A stretch of DNA of 64,000 nucleotides from the NCBI GenBank assembly GCA_009780885.1, contig WQZF01000001.1:62001-126000 (forward strand). The letters are read 5' to 3'. Below the pieces are notes generated by a model. That model saw only the letters and a program-made list of their open reading frames with translations. It did not search any database and was not told the origin of the DNA. The first letter of the stretch is position 1. Every line of letters begins with the position of its first letter. This document shows positions 40,701-49,384 of the stretch, one piece after another. This stretch comes from Betaproteobacteria bacterium (GTDB taxonomy: Bacteria; Pseudomonadota; Gammaproteobacteria; Burkholderiales; Rhodocyclaceae). The position numbers and the translations under genes are program-made.

Positions 40701-40858
40701 TCGGCCTGATCCCGCTGCTGCTGGCGACGGGGCCGGGTTCGGAGATCCAGCGCCCCCTGGCAATCGTCGTCATCGGCGGGCTGCTCAGCTCGACCTTCCT
40801 GACCCTGGTCGTCCTGCCGATCCTGTTCGAGCGTTTCGGCCTGGAAAGAAAAGGATGA
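37790..40858 (+). CDS. RND heavy-metal-type efflux pump, inner-membrane subunit (CusA/CzcA-like)
   Basis: A 1022-residue, 12-segment proton-driven pump. The chosen ATG (37790) overlaps the previous stop as TAATG and gives MLRRLISLSLAHRFPALLL; the longer frame is an artefact. HME-family marks: ALPIDAFPDVAGTQV near residue 38, PLGELFMFTIEG, and proton-relay Asp in transmembrane segment 4 (GLLVDAAVVIVENIEAH, ~400). The second half repeats the fold (GQFENQQRAAARLALVVP; SVGFIALMGIAVLNGL). Substrate unknown: heavy metals are most likely from family and DUF3240 neighbour. Confidence 0.92.
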   Translation: MLRRLISLSLAHRFPALLLVVVLAAAGVEAFRALPIDAFPDVAGTQVKIIMKAPGMTPEEVEMRIVLPIEQELLGIPRQKVLRSQSKYAIAEITLDFADGTDVYWARQQVAERLNGVQGNLPPTASGGLAPATTPLGELFMFTIEGPLSLEEKRTLLDWTIRPQLRSIPGVADVSALGGVVRTFEVVPDINALAARGVTLEQLGAAIGENNRNDGAGRIDRNEESLLVRGQGNITSLDDLANIVVAGKSGQVTRVADVGTVRVGMLARYGAVTRDGKEEAVEALVLALRGANARQVVQSVREKLDEIQASLPQGTRIEVFYDRGELVERAVGTVAKALGEAIFLVLVLLFLFLGNLRAALAVACILPLSACATFILMHWFGLSANLMSLGGLAIAIGLLVDAAVVIVENIEAHTESRDNRPSISWLHTIYRAASDVAVPVAAGIAIIVTVFLPLLTLEGLEGKMFAPVALTIVFALGASLLLSLTVIPVFSSFLLKQNAHQPPWLARRLEALYKPSLAWALARPKLTVGAAIGSLAVALALFPLIGKSFMPTLDEGDIIMQLEKLPSINLAQSIRLDQEIQKEVLARVPEVKSIVARVGSDELGMDPMGLNETDSFLVLKPRAEWRSQDKEAIVDALREVGQDFPGIDFSFTQPIEMRTSEMLSGVRGDLAVKVFGPDAAKLSALAEEIVHVLERIPGSEDVITIKNSGVQYLQITIDRLAAGRLGLNSAQLQNDLRALIEGSGNGIVIEEGRRLPLQIRGSDILRISPELFTELRLPLADGRVIPIREVARIEMVDGPVRVERENAARMSVVRANVRGRDLVGFVDEAKAAVASAVALPAGYHLAWGGQFENQQRAAARLALVVPVALGLIFLLLFATLGSVRQAVLVFSNIPLALIGGIFALLLTGEYLSVPASVGFIALMGIAVLNGLVMVTCFNQLAAAGMEIGTVVREGARRRLRPVLMTASIAGFGLIPLLLATGPGSEIQRPLAIVVIGGLLSSTFLTLVVLPILFERFGLERKG

Positions 40859-41208
40859 ATCAAAAGGAAACACGAATGGAATCGAACGCAAACGCAAATT
40901 CCGAATATGACTGCGCAATGATGCTGGCGTTTCCGCTGGCGCTCGAAGAACAAATCATCGACTTCCTGCTCGATCATCCCCAATGGGTGCGCGGCTTTTC
41001 CCTGATCGAAGCGCAGGGAATGGGACACGGCGCCGGTTTGCGCAGCGCAATGGAAAAAGTGAAGGGCCGCGCGCAGCGGCGGCTGATGAACATTCTCTTG
41101 CGCAACGAGAATGTCGCGCCGCTGGTGGGAGCCTTGCGCGAAGAATTCCACACCCCGGACATGGCGTACTGGGTGCTCCCGCTGCTTTCGTTCGGAAGGA
41201 TGATATGA
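40855..41208 (+). CDS. DUF3240 family small protein of an RND efflux operon
   Basis: A 117-residue cytoplasmic protein with no signal or membrane segment. The DUF3240 core runs from DCAMMLAFPLALEEQIIDFL (~19-38) to VAPLVGALREEF and YWVLPLLSFGRMI, with a GAGLRSAMEKVKGRAQRR segment. Proteins of this ferredoxin-like, PII-reminiscent family are encoded almost only beside CzcA/CusA-type pumps; their role is unknown but could be regulatory. It overlaps the pump (ATGA) and the outer-membrane gene (ATGA), indicating translational coupling. Confidence 0.87.
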   Translation: MNQKETRMESNANANSEYDCAMMLAFPLALEEQIIDFLLDHPQWVRGFSLIEAQGMGHGAGLRSAMEKVKGRAQRRLMNILLRNENVAPLVGALREEFHTPDMAYWVLPLLSFGRMI

Positions 41209-42533
41209 AGAATTCATACAACCCCCGCCTCGTGCTGTTCGCGACGCTGGCGCTTGTTTCTGCCGCTTCCCTTGCAGAAGCGCCCGTTTCTCCGGAGGCT
41301 CCTGCAAAAGCGGCGGCGATTGCGCTTTCCTCCAACGACGCCAACTTCCGTTATCCCGCCGAATTGCCGCCCGAAGCGGCAGCCCGCGCAGCGCTCGCGC
41401 AGCTCCCGGAACTTCAGGCAGCGCGCGCCGGAATGGATTTCTCCGCCGCCGAGCGGCAACGCCTGCAAAGCGGGCCATATGAATGGAGCCTGCGCGGCGA
41501 AACCTCGCAACGCCGGACACGCATCGACGGCAACTTCCACGAGTATGAAATTTCCATCGACCGCCCGGTGCGCTGGTTCGGCAAGGCCGAAAAGGATGAG
41601 GAACTGGGGCAGCAGACGATGACGCTTGCCGGGGCCGACTACGCGCATGCCTGGTACGAGGCGGGCCGGGCGCTCATCAACGCCTGGTTTGAATTGCTGC
41701 GCGAGGAACGCGCCGCCTTGCTTGTCGCCGAGCAGGCCGCGCTGGGCGAGCGCCTGCTTGAGGCAATGCAGAAGCGCGTGCGCGCCGGCGAATCGCCGAA
41801 AATGGAATTGCTGCTGGCGCAAACCGAATATCAACGCCTGATTGCCGTGCAGCAACAGGCGGCGCAACGGGCGGCGCTGGCGCGGATCGCGCTCGAACAG
41901 AAATACCCCGGCCTGCCGTTGCCGCCGGACGCTTCTCATGCGCTCTTGCCTGAAATCCTCGGCGAGGCCGTCGAACACGCAGACTGGGTCGCGCGCATCG
42001 TCGCCGGCAGCCACGAACTCGGACAGGCGCAGGCGCATACGCGCCAGAAACAGCTCCTGGCCGAACGCAGCGCGCTCGAACGGAAGCCCGATCCGACCAT
42101 CGGCGTGCGTTACACCAGCGAGCGAAGCGGAGAAGAGCGGATCGTCGGCCTCGCTGTCAGCATTCCGCTGCCGGGAGAAGCGCGAAGCGCCGCCTACGCA
42201 GGCGCGCTGGCGCAACTCGACCAGGCGCGTCAGGAAGAAATGCGGGTACGCAACAAAATCGAACGCGAAGCGCGGCAACTCCTGGCGCAAGCGCAGGCAG
42301 CGAAAAAAATCGCCGCCACCCAGGCGCACATCCGCGAACAGGTGCAAAGCAACGCCGCGCTGGTGGCAAAAGCCTACATGCTCGGCGAATCCGCGTTTGC
42401 CGATACCCTGCTTGCCAGCCGCCAGTCCCTCGAAGCCACCCAGTCTGCCGAAACCGCCCGCCTCGACGCCCTTGAATTCCACGCCCGCCTCCTGTTCGAT
42501 GCGCGCCTGATCTGGGCTTTGGAAGCAGAATAG
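41205..42533 (+). CDS. TolC-family outer-membrane efflux protein
   Basis: A 442-residue protein. The start at ATG 41205 overlaps the DUF3240 stop (ATGA) and opens a signal peptide (NPRLVLFATLALVSAASLAEA). Two OEP repeats follow with long alpha-helical stretches rich in Ala, Gln and Glu (e.g. AEQAALGERLLEAMQKRVRAG; QLLAQAQAAKKIAATQAHIR), as in CzcC/CusC. It is the exit duct for the tripartite pump. Order adaptor-pump-DUF3240-duct differs from czcCBA, where the duct gene is first. A dispersed repeat begins on the base after the stop codon. Confidence 0.9.
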   Translation: MKNSYNPRLVLFATLALVSAASLAEAPVSPEAPAKAAAIALSSNDANFRYPAELPPEAAARAALAQLPELQAARAGMDFSAAERQRLQSGPYEWSLRGETSQRRTRIDGNFHEYEISIDRPVRWFGKAEKDEELGQQTMTLAGADYAHAWYEAGRALINAWFELLREERAALLVAEQAALGERLLEAMQKRVRAGESPKMELLLAQTEYQRLIAVQQQAAQRAALARIALEQKYPGLPLPPDASHALLPEILGEAVEHADWVARIVAGSHELGQAQAHTRQKQLLAERSALERKPDPTIGVRYTSERSGEERIVGLAVSIPLPGEARSAAYAGALAQLDQARQEEMRVRNKIEREARQLLAQAQAAKKIAATQAHIREQVQSNAALVAKAYMLGESAFADTLLASRQSLEATQSAETARLDALEFHARLLFDARLIWALEAE

Positions 42534-42611
42534 ATTTTCTAAATTACTGTAGTAATTATTTGATTAAAGATACTACAGTAACCGAACATTATTTAAGTAG
42601 ATTTAGAAAAT
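42534..42611. repeat. Dispersed AT-rich inverted-repeat element, copy 6
   Basis: A 78-bp copy beginning immediately after the TAG stop of the outer-membrane efflux gene. It starts ATTTTCTAAATTACTGTAGT and ends AAGTAGATTTAGAAAAT; the core ACTACAGTAACC is present. It lies between convergent genes. Confidence 0.9.
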
Positions 42612-42657
42612 AGATAAGAGGGTTTTTATTGCCCCGGCCCTTAAATGCTTTCATTAT

Positions 42658-42778
42658 GTAGGATGGGTAGCGCGGCAATCGGCCCGCCGCCGCAAATCGC
42701 GCCGAAGAAACCCGGGAGCAGGGATTGGCATCTTCCTCTGGAACTTCGATGGGTTTCGCTTCGCTCTACCCATCCTAC
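42658..42778. repeat. GGATGGGT-family inverted repeat, second long copy
   Basis: GTAGGATGGGTAG (42658-42670) pairs with CTACCCATCCTAC (42766-42778); the right side also has its own palindrome CGATGGGTTTCGCTTCG. The 95 nt between are GC-rich without a gene. Same family as 33981-34076. Confidence 0.75.
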
Positions 42779-42805
42779 ATACTTCGTTTAGGATGGTCTT
42801 CAATA

Positions 42806-42835
42806 AAAAAACCCCGCCATTCACGGCGGGGTTTT
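42806..42835. terminator. Bidirectional terminator between the efflux operon and aceA
   Basis: AAAAAACCCCGCC-ATTCAC-GGCGGGGTTTTT: a 7-bp GC stem with A and T tracts on both sides, so it can stop transcription from both convergent units. Confidence 0.88.
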
Positions 42836-42870
42836 TCGTTGCAGGCGGGCGTAAATAACGCCTTGCCCGG

Positions 42871-44169
<1,299 letters not shown>

Positions 44170-44294
44170 GGCATGTTTCCTTCAGTTGGTTGAATTGGGA
44201 GCCTGGAATCGCGTGGCGGCTCTTCGGGGCGGAAAGGCATCGCTTCCTGCCCGAAAGCCCCCTGGATTTACTCAGGCTTGAGAGAAGCCAGCGA

Positions 44295-44322
44295 AGTATA
44301 ACTTTTTTTTGCGCAGCAGCAA
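44295..44322 (-). promoter_or_regulatory. Probable aceA promoter
   Basis: On the minus strand, -35 TTGCTG (44317-44322), a 16-bp spacer containing eight A, and -10 TATACT (44295-44300). It gives a leader of about 118 nt to aceA. Confidence 0.65.
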
Positions 44323-44343
44323 TGAATCTTTTTCAAACAAATG

Positions 44344-44355
44344 CAAAAATTTTTG
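44344..44355. promoter_or_regulatory. Palindrome upstream of aceA, candidate operator
   Basis: CAAAAATTTTTG is a perfect 12-bp palindrome located 22 bp upstream of the -35 box. Its position suits an activator for acetate or fatty-acid control, but the protein is not identifiable from this window. Confidence 0.35.
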
Positions 44356-44628
44356 TGTTGATAAACAATATATTACTCTACATATTTCATAATATGGAAC
44401 GAGATTTCCGGGAATGGAATGGCATTTTTGCTGCTGTGCAGAATGGTCTTATATAAAATATTTGATAATTAACAACTTACATATATTGCAGTGCAACATT
44501 TCGCCGCCCGAAACATCGTGCGGCGCTTTCGCGCCGGAAATACGGGGAACGGGCGACCACAGGTCGCCCCTACGCCGGGTTTTGTAGGGGCGAGCTGTGC
44601 TCGCCCGAAATCACCCGTTTGCAGAACG

Positions 44629-44713
44629 CATAGCTTGGGGTGAGCGCAAGCGAATCCCAACACTCGGACGAAGGCGGTTCCGTTGGGCATCGCTTCGCTC
44701 AGCCCAGGCTATG
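44629..44713. repeat. Inverted repeat with GAGCG-type palindromic arms
   Basis: CATAGCTTGGGGTGAGCG (44629-44646) and its imperfect complement CGCTCAGCCCAGGCTATG (44696-44713). The design resembles the copy at 48473-48752 (CATAGGTTGGGCTGAGCG). Confidence 0.65.
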
Positions 44714-44952
44714 CGCTGGATCCTGCGACTTCGCGCAGGATGACGGAGTGTGCGTACCGGCGGCCCCTGACTCGTCATCCTGCGCGCAGCGAAGCGGAGT
44801 CGCAGGATCGTTTTTTTGGTGGCAGGATGGGGAAATGTACAGGAGACCGTCCCCGGTCGCCCGTCCGTACCTTGCATTGCCATCGGCAGAACGGGCGACC
44901 GGGGACGGTCGCCCCTACGGAACAATCTACAGGCGGGGAGAGATATAAATCC

Positions 44953-44983
44953 CAAAAAAAAGCCCCGCCGGATTGGGCAGGGC
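44953..44983 (-). terminator. Terminator of the flagellin gene
   Basis: On the minus strand GCCCTGCC pairs with GGCGGGGC (one G-U), followed by eight T. It lies 60 nt beyond the flagellin stop codon. Confidence 0.85.
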
Positions 44984-45042
44984 AAGCTTCCAAGGAGGGG
45001 AAGACGAGGAGCGGCGCGGGTTTTGTCCCGCGCCGGAATGGG

Positions 45043-46683
45043 TCATCGGCCGAGGAGTGAAAGGACGTTCTGCGGCAAGGCGTTGGCTTGCGCCAGCATC
45101 GCGATGCCTGCCTGTTGCAGCACTTGCGCGCGCGCCAAGCTTGCGGTTTCCGCCGCGAAATCCGTATCCCGGATCCGCGAACGCGAGGCCGAGAGATTTT
45201 CCGAAGTCGTTTGCAGGTTCACGATCGTGCTCTCGAAACGGGCCTGGAGCGCGCCGTAGCGGGAACGCTGGCTGTTGAGCGCCGCCAGCGCCGAATCCGC
45301 AATGGCCAGGGTTCGCATCGAGGCTTCAAAGGTCGAGACATCCATGTTGTCGACTGTCTGCAACTGGCCGCCGTAGGTGGTTGCCGCCACCAGGAAATAA
45401 TCGGAGTTGGTCGGATCGGTCGTGATCGAGAAGGATTTATCCGAGTCGATGTTGATTTGCCCGCTGATCCAACTGCCGCTTCCCGTGACCCAGCCCGCCG
45501 TGCCGGAGGCCGTGAGCGTGGTGGTGTTGATGGGCAGCGGGGCGGTACTGGTGTCGCCGTCGATGACCGTCAGGTCCTCGACCACCACGTCGTTGCCTGC
45601 CGCCGAGGCATTGACCATGCGCAGGTCCTTGCCGGCTTCGTTGCTCAGGCGGATTCCATATTGGCCGTTATCGGTCTGGACGATCGAGGCGGTGAAGCCG
45701 GTTTTCGCAGCCGCGTCGTTGAAAGCCTGCACTGCCGCGTTCAACTGGCCGGCGTCGCTCACCGGGGCAGCCGGATCCGTGCCGCCGATCGTGAAGGAAA
45801 CCGTCGTCCAGGAAGCAGGAGGCGTGTTTCCGGTGTCGGTGGCCAGCAGGAAGGAATAGCTCTCGCCCTGGATGAATCCCGCCGCTCCGCCGCCGGTATC
45901 GTCGGCGCCGAGGACGAAGGAAGTGGTTGCCGTGGCGCGCACGCCGGCTTCGGCCTGGTTGATTGCGGCGGCGAGGGTCTCGGCGCTGGCGCCGGCGGGG
46001 TAGCTGATATTGAAGGATCCGGCGCCGCTCGAAATCGCGAGCTTGCCGCCCAGGATGTTGGATGTATCCGCGTCGGTGCCGAATTGGGTCGTCGTCGCTG
46101 CGGCGGTCGATCCGACGGTCAGGTCGCCCAGACCGTTGAACTTGCTCGCGGCCAGGGTTCCGATCCGGAAGTTGCCGTAGGCATCGACCTGGAAATTGCT
46201 CGAAGTGGCCGTGATCGTCTCGTTGGCGTTGGCGCCGACCTGGAAGAGCGCCGAAGTGAAGGATCCATCGAGCAGCTTGCGCCCGTTGAAATCGGTCGTC
46301 GTCGCGATTCGCTGCAATTCCTGCGTCAGTTGCTGGACTTCGGCGTTCAGGGCCATGCGGTCGGCGGGTGAATTCGTCGCGTTGGCCGATTGGATCGCCA
46401 GTTCGCGAATCCGCTGCATGATGTCGGCGGAAGATTGCAGCGCGCCCTCTGCCGTCTGCGAGAGCGAAATGCCGTCGTTGGCGTTTCGCCCGGCCTGGTC
46501 GAGACCACGGACTTGCGCCGTCAGGCGTTCCGAAATGGCGAGACCGGCGGCGTCGTCCTTGGCGCTGTTGATCCGCAGGCCCGACGAGAGGCGTTGCAAT
46601 GAAGTATTGAGCGCCGACTGGCTGGTGTTCAGATTCCGTTGCGCGTTCAGCGATGGAATATTGGTGTTGATGATTTGCGGCAT
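45043..46683 (-). CDS. fliC: Flagellin
   Basis: A 546-residue flagellar filament subunit. The start ATG 46681-46683 ([17 protein letters not shown]) has AAGGAGG 8 nt upstream; a longer frame is rejected. The conserved N-terminal D0/D1 domain (1-~170) contains [20 protein letters not shown] and [16 protein letters not shown] variable, Thr/Ala/Gly-rich central domain covers ~180-450. The conserved C-terminal domain covers ~455-546 ([20 protein letters not shown] ... [28 protein letters not shown] end). It should be exported by the flagellar type III system. No other flagellar genes are in the window. A near-perfect sigma-54 promoter lies upstream. Confidence 0.96.
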   Translation of the reverse strand: MPQIINTNIPSLNAQRNLNTSQSALNTSLQRLSSGLRINSAKDDAAGLAISERLTAQVRGLDQAGRNANDGISLSQTAEGALQSSADIMQRIRELAIQSANATNSPADRMALNAEVQQLTQELQRIATTTDFNGRKLLDGSFTSALFQVGANANETITATSSNFQVDAYGNFRIGTLAASKFNGLGDLTVGSTAAATTTQFGTDADTSNILGGKLAISSGAGSFNISYPAGASAETLAAAINQAEAGVRATATTSFVLGADDTGGGAAGFIQGESYSFLLATDTGNTPPASWTTVSFTIGGTDPAAPVSDAGQLNAAVQAFNDAAAKTGFTASIVQTDNGQYGIRLSNEAGKDLRMVNASAAGNDVVVEDLTVIDGDTSTAPLPINTTTLTASGTAGWVTGSGSWISGQINIDSDKSFSITTDPTNSDYFLVAATTYGGQLQTVDNMDVSTFEASMRTLAIADSALAALNSQRSRYGALQARFESTIVNLQTTSENLSASRSRIRDTDFAAETASLARAQVLQQAGIAMLAQANALPQNVLSLLGR

Positions 46684-46793
46684 GTTCTTGCCCTCCTTGA
46701 ATTTCCCACAGGCCCGGCGACGCTCCCTCAAGAGGCAGCGAAGCCGGAGTAACCGGATTCCGAAACGGGAATCCATGGACTCGCAAGCTTAGA

Positions 46794-46809
46794 AGCAATT
46801 CACGTGCCA
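46794..46809 (-). promoter_or_regulatory. Sigma-54 promoter of the flagellin gene
   Basis: On the minus strand TGGCACG-TGAA-TTGCT matches the consensus TGGCACG-N4-TTGCW at every defined position, with the GG/GC elements at -24/-12. Transcription would start about 46782, leaving a ~100-nt leader before fliC. It lies in the fliC/purD divergent region, 46684-47042, which holds no gene. Confidence 0.85.
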
Positions 46810-47042
46810 CCTTTTGTGAGTGCCCTGTTGCCCCGGATTCCCCGCCCGGATACGGCAAGGAGGTGCAAGGAATCGGCAAAAGTTGCCGTTCGCGGCAAAA
46901 TGAGCGACAGTCCAGGCGCAAAAGTCAAGGCGGCAAGCAGGAGAAGGGCAATAAACGCCCGTGCTATTATTTCCCTCCCTTCCACGACGCCCCCTGGCGT
47001 CATCACCGGGGAATTCCAATAATTCAGGATCGAGGAACTGCC

Positions 47043-48332
47043 ATGAAATTGCTCGTTGTCGGCGCCGGAGGGCGCGAACATGCTCTTGCCTGGAGCCTGG
47101 CGAAGAATCCGGGATTGCAGACGATCTACGTCGCCCCCGGCAACGCGGGCACCGCACGCGAGCCTGAGATCAAGAACCTGCCGCTCACCGACCCGCAGGC
47201 GCTGGCCGATTTTGCCGCGCAGGAAAAAATTCACCTCACCCTCATCGGTCCGGAAGCGCCGCTGGCCGCCGGAATCGTCAACCTGTTCCGCGCGCGCGGA
47301 TTGCCGGTCTTCGGTCCGACGCGGGAAGCGGCGCAGCTCGAATCCTCCAAGGAATTCGCCAAGCAGTTCATGCAGCGGCATGGAATCCCCACCGCCGCCT
47401 TCGCAAGCTTCACCGACGCCGCCGCAGCGCACGCCTGGATCGACGAACGCGGCGCTCCGATCGTCATCAAGGCCGATGGGCTGGCCGCCGGCAAGGGCGT
47501 CGTCGTGGCGCGCAGCCTGGAAGAAGCCCATCGCGCCGTCGAGGACATGCTCTCCGGCAACAAGCTCGGCGCCGCCGGGGCGCGGGTCGTGATCGAGGAA
47601 TTCCTCGAAGGCGAAGAAGCCAGCTTCATCGTCATGGTCGACGGCAAGAACGTCCTGCCGCTGGCTTCCAGCCAGGATCACAAATGCCTGCTCGACGGCG
47701 ACACCGGCCCCAACACCGGCGGAATGGGCGCCTACTCCCCGGCGCCGGTCGTCACGCCGGAAATCCACGCGAAGGTAATGCGCGAAATCATCCTTCCCAC
47801 GGTGCGCGGCATGGCCGCCGAGGGCATTCCCTACACCGGCTTTCTCTATGCCGGCCTGATGATCGCCCCCGACGGCAAGGTTCGCACCCTCGAATTCAAC
47901 TGCCGCATGGGCGACCCGGAAACCCAGCCGATCATGATGCGGCTCAAGTCGAGCCTGCTCGAACTCCTGGAACACGCCATCGCCGGAACGCTCGATCAGG
48001 TCGAAGCGCAATGGGACCGCCGCGTCGCCCTCGGCGTCGTCCTTGCCGCCGCAGGCTACCCGGAAGCGCCGCGCACCGGCGACGAAATCACCGGCCTGCC
48101 GCCCGCCGGCAACAGCTTCGGCGAGGATGCCCACGTCTTCCACGCCGGGACGACCTCCGCCGAAGGCGGCCGGGTAGTGACCAGCGGAGGCCGCGTCCTC
48201 TGCGTCACTGCGCTTGGCGAAAACGTCCGCTGGGCCCAGAAACGCGCCTACGAAGTCGCCGCCCAACTCCACTTCCCCGGCCTCCAGTACCGCAAGGACA
48301 TCGGCCACCGGGCATTGGGTCGCCACGAATAA
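47043..48332 (+). CDS. purD: Phosphoribosylamine-glycine ligase (GAR synthetase)
   Basis: A 429-residue ATP-grasp enzyme of purine synthesis, exactly E. coli length. The start ATG 47043 gives [17 protein letters not shown] with GAGGAA upstream. Signatures: GREHALAW (N domain), [15 protein letters not shown] (ATP-grasp, ~140-154), [18 protein letters not shown] (~212-229), the GFLYAGLM strand and [13 protein letters not shown] with metal ligands. It is divergent from fliC and alone on its strand; purH, its common neighbour, is outside or elsewhere. Confidence 0.97.
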   Translation: MKLLVVGAGGREHALAWSLAKNPGLQTIYVAPGNAGTAREPEIKNLPLTDPQALADFAAQEKIHLTLIGPEAPLAAGIVNLFRARGLPVFGPTREAAQLESSKEFAKQFMQRHGIPTAAFASFTDAAAAHAWIDERGAPIVIKADGLAAGKGVVVARSLEEAHRAVEDMLSGNKLGAAGARVVIEEFLEGEEASFIVMVDGKNVLPLASSQDHKCLLDGDTGPNTGGMGAYSPAPVVTPEIHAKVMREIILPTVRGMAAEGIPYTGFLYAGLMIAPDGKVRTLEFNCRMGDPETQPIMMRLKSSLLELLEHAIAGTLDQVEAQWDRRVALGVVLAAAGYPEAPRTGDEITGLPPAGNSFGEDAHVFHAGTTSAEGGRVVTSGGRVLCVTALGENVRWAQKRAYEVAAQLHFPGLQYRKDIGHRALGRHE

Positions 48333-48360
48333 GGGAATTTCCCGCACAGGGAAGGCCCTG

Positions 48361-48437
48361 TTTTCTAAATTTACTTAAAGAATGTTTCGCTACAGTAATG
48401 ATTTTTATAAAATAATTATTACAGTAATTTAGAAAAT
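48361..48437. repeat. Dispersed AT-rich inverted-repeat element, copy 7
   Basis: A 77-bp copy starting TTTTCTAAATTTACTTAAAG and ending ACAGTAATTTAGAAAAT, with core TTCGCTACAGTAATG. It lies 28 nt after purD, between convergent genes. Confidence 0.9.
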
Positions 48438-48472
48438 CGCTTCAGGAAACAAGCTGCGCAGAATGGCAGAAT

Positions 48473-48752
48473 CATAGGTTGGGCTGAGCGAAGCGAAGCC
48501 CAACGGAAGCGCCTGCGCCCGAATGCGGGGCTTCACTGCGCTGATCCTGCGACTCCGCTTCGCTGCGCGCAGGATGACGGGTACGGGGCTGCCGGTATGC
48601 GCACTCCGTGATCCCGGTTTGCCGGATCGATTCCTGCCTGTGGAGGGTACGGGGCCGCCAGTACGCGCACTCCGTCATCCTGCGCGAAGTCGCAGGATCC
48701 AGAACCCCCTGCGCCCGAATGCGGGGCTTCACTGCGCCCAGCCCAACCTATG
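48473..48752. repeat. Composite repeat island between purD and the transglycosylase
   Basis: Outer inverted repeat CATAGGTTGGGCTGAGCG (48473-48490) versus CCCAGCCCAACCTATG near 48737-48752. Inside are inverted/direct copies of GCGCCCGAATGCGGGGCTTC (about 48513-48532 and again 48710-48729) and CATCCTGCG/CGCAGGAT units. No gene is seen. Confidence 0.7.
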
Positions 48753-48763
48753 CGCTGGGCGGA

Positions 48764-49384
48764 TTATTTTTTCCCGTTTTTAGCCGCTTGAGGCGGGGTG
48801 TAATTCCACTTCTGTTTCCACGCGGCGCGGACGGCGTTGGGGTATTCCGGGCGGCCCAGGCTGCCGTTGTAGCGGCCCAGCGCGCGGTAGAGGTCGCCCT
48901 TTTCGATGTCCAGATAGTGACGCAGGATGACGCAGCCATAGCGCAGGTTGGTGCGCATGTGGAAGAGGTTGTCTTCCGGATGACCGATGAGTTTGACCCA
49001 GAAGGGCATGACCTGCATGTAGCCGCGCGCTCCGGCGGAGGAGACGGCGTATTTCTTGAATCCGCTTTCGACCTGGATCAGGCCGAGCACCAGTTCGGGT
49101 TCGAGTCCGGCGCGGGTGGCTTCGTAATGGACGGCGCGCAGGAGTTCGATGCGGTATTTGCGGTCGGCAATGCGGCGGGACAGCCGCTCGGACATCGTCG
49201 AGAGCCAGTCGACGGCTTCAAGGGGCGAAGAAAAGGAAGTGCCCTGCGGCTTTGCGTCGGAGACCGCCTTGGAGAGGGCGGCCTGGACGCTGGCCGCCAG
49301 CGGCTCGTATTGCTGGTTTCCCGCGCTTGCCGGCAGCGCGCAGGCCGCCAGCAAGAAGACAAACAGGAGCTTCAGTCCTCGCAC
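48764..49384 (-). CDS. Lytic transglycosylase SLT-domain protein
   Basis: A 206-residue exported muramidase. A signal peptide covers residues 1-21 ([20 protein letters not shown]; the Cys is not in a good lipobox). The SLT domain covers ~75-195 with the catalytic glutamate in [22 protein letters not shown] (E at about 104), [14 protein letters not shown] and [15 protein letters not shown]. It cleaves peptidoglycan to 1,6-anhydromuropeptides. It overlaps proS by 13 nt on the same strand, an arrangement common in betaproteobacteria. Confidence 0.93.
   Translation of the reverse strand: MRGLKLLFVFLLAACALPASAGNQQYEPLAASVQAALSKAVSDAKPQGTSFSSPLEAVDWLSTMSERLSRRIADRKYRIELLRAVHYEATRAGLEPELVLGLIQVESGFKKYAVSSAGARGYMQVMPFWVKLIGHPEDNLFHMRTNLRYGCVILRHYLDIEKGDLYRALGRYNGSLGRPEYPNAVRAAWKQKWNYTPPQAAKNGKK

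Larger units (their letters stand above)
44170..45042. other. Gene-less interval: aceA control region and a repeat island
   Basis: 44170-44470 is AT-rich and carries the aceA promoter and a palindrome. 44500-44940 is a GC-rich island of short hairpin repeats: GGGCGACC/GGTCGCCC with flanking TAGGGGCGAG (44551-44607), a CATAGCTTGGGG...CCCAGGCTATG long inverted repeat (44629-44713), and ATCCTGCG.../CGCAGGAT units (44719-44812). Short frames here are translations of these repeats and I do not call them genes. Confidence 0.65.

Noticed and set aside
38495..40918. An 807-codon minus-strand frame opposite the RND pump
   Set aside because: Mirror frame; composition is dominated by R, Q, D and H with no motif, while the pump on the other strand is complete.
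44611..45060. Several 70-147 codon frames in the aceA-fliC gap
   Set aside because: They translate short hairpin repeats in different frames and directions; none has a domain or a start signal.
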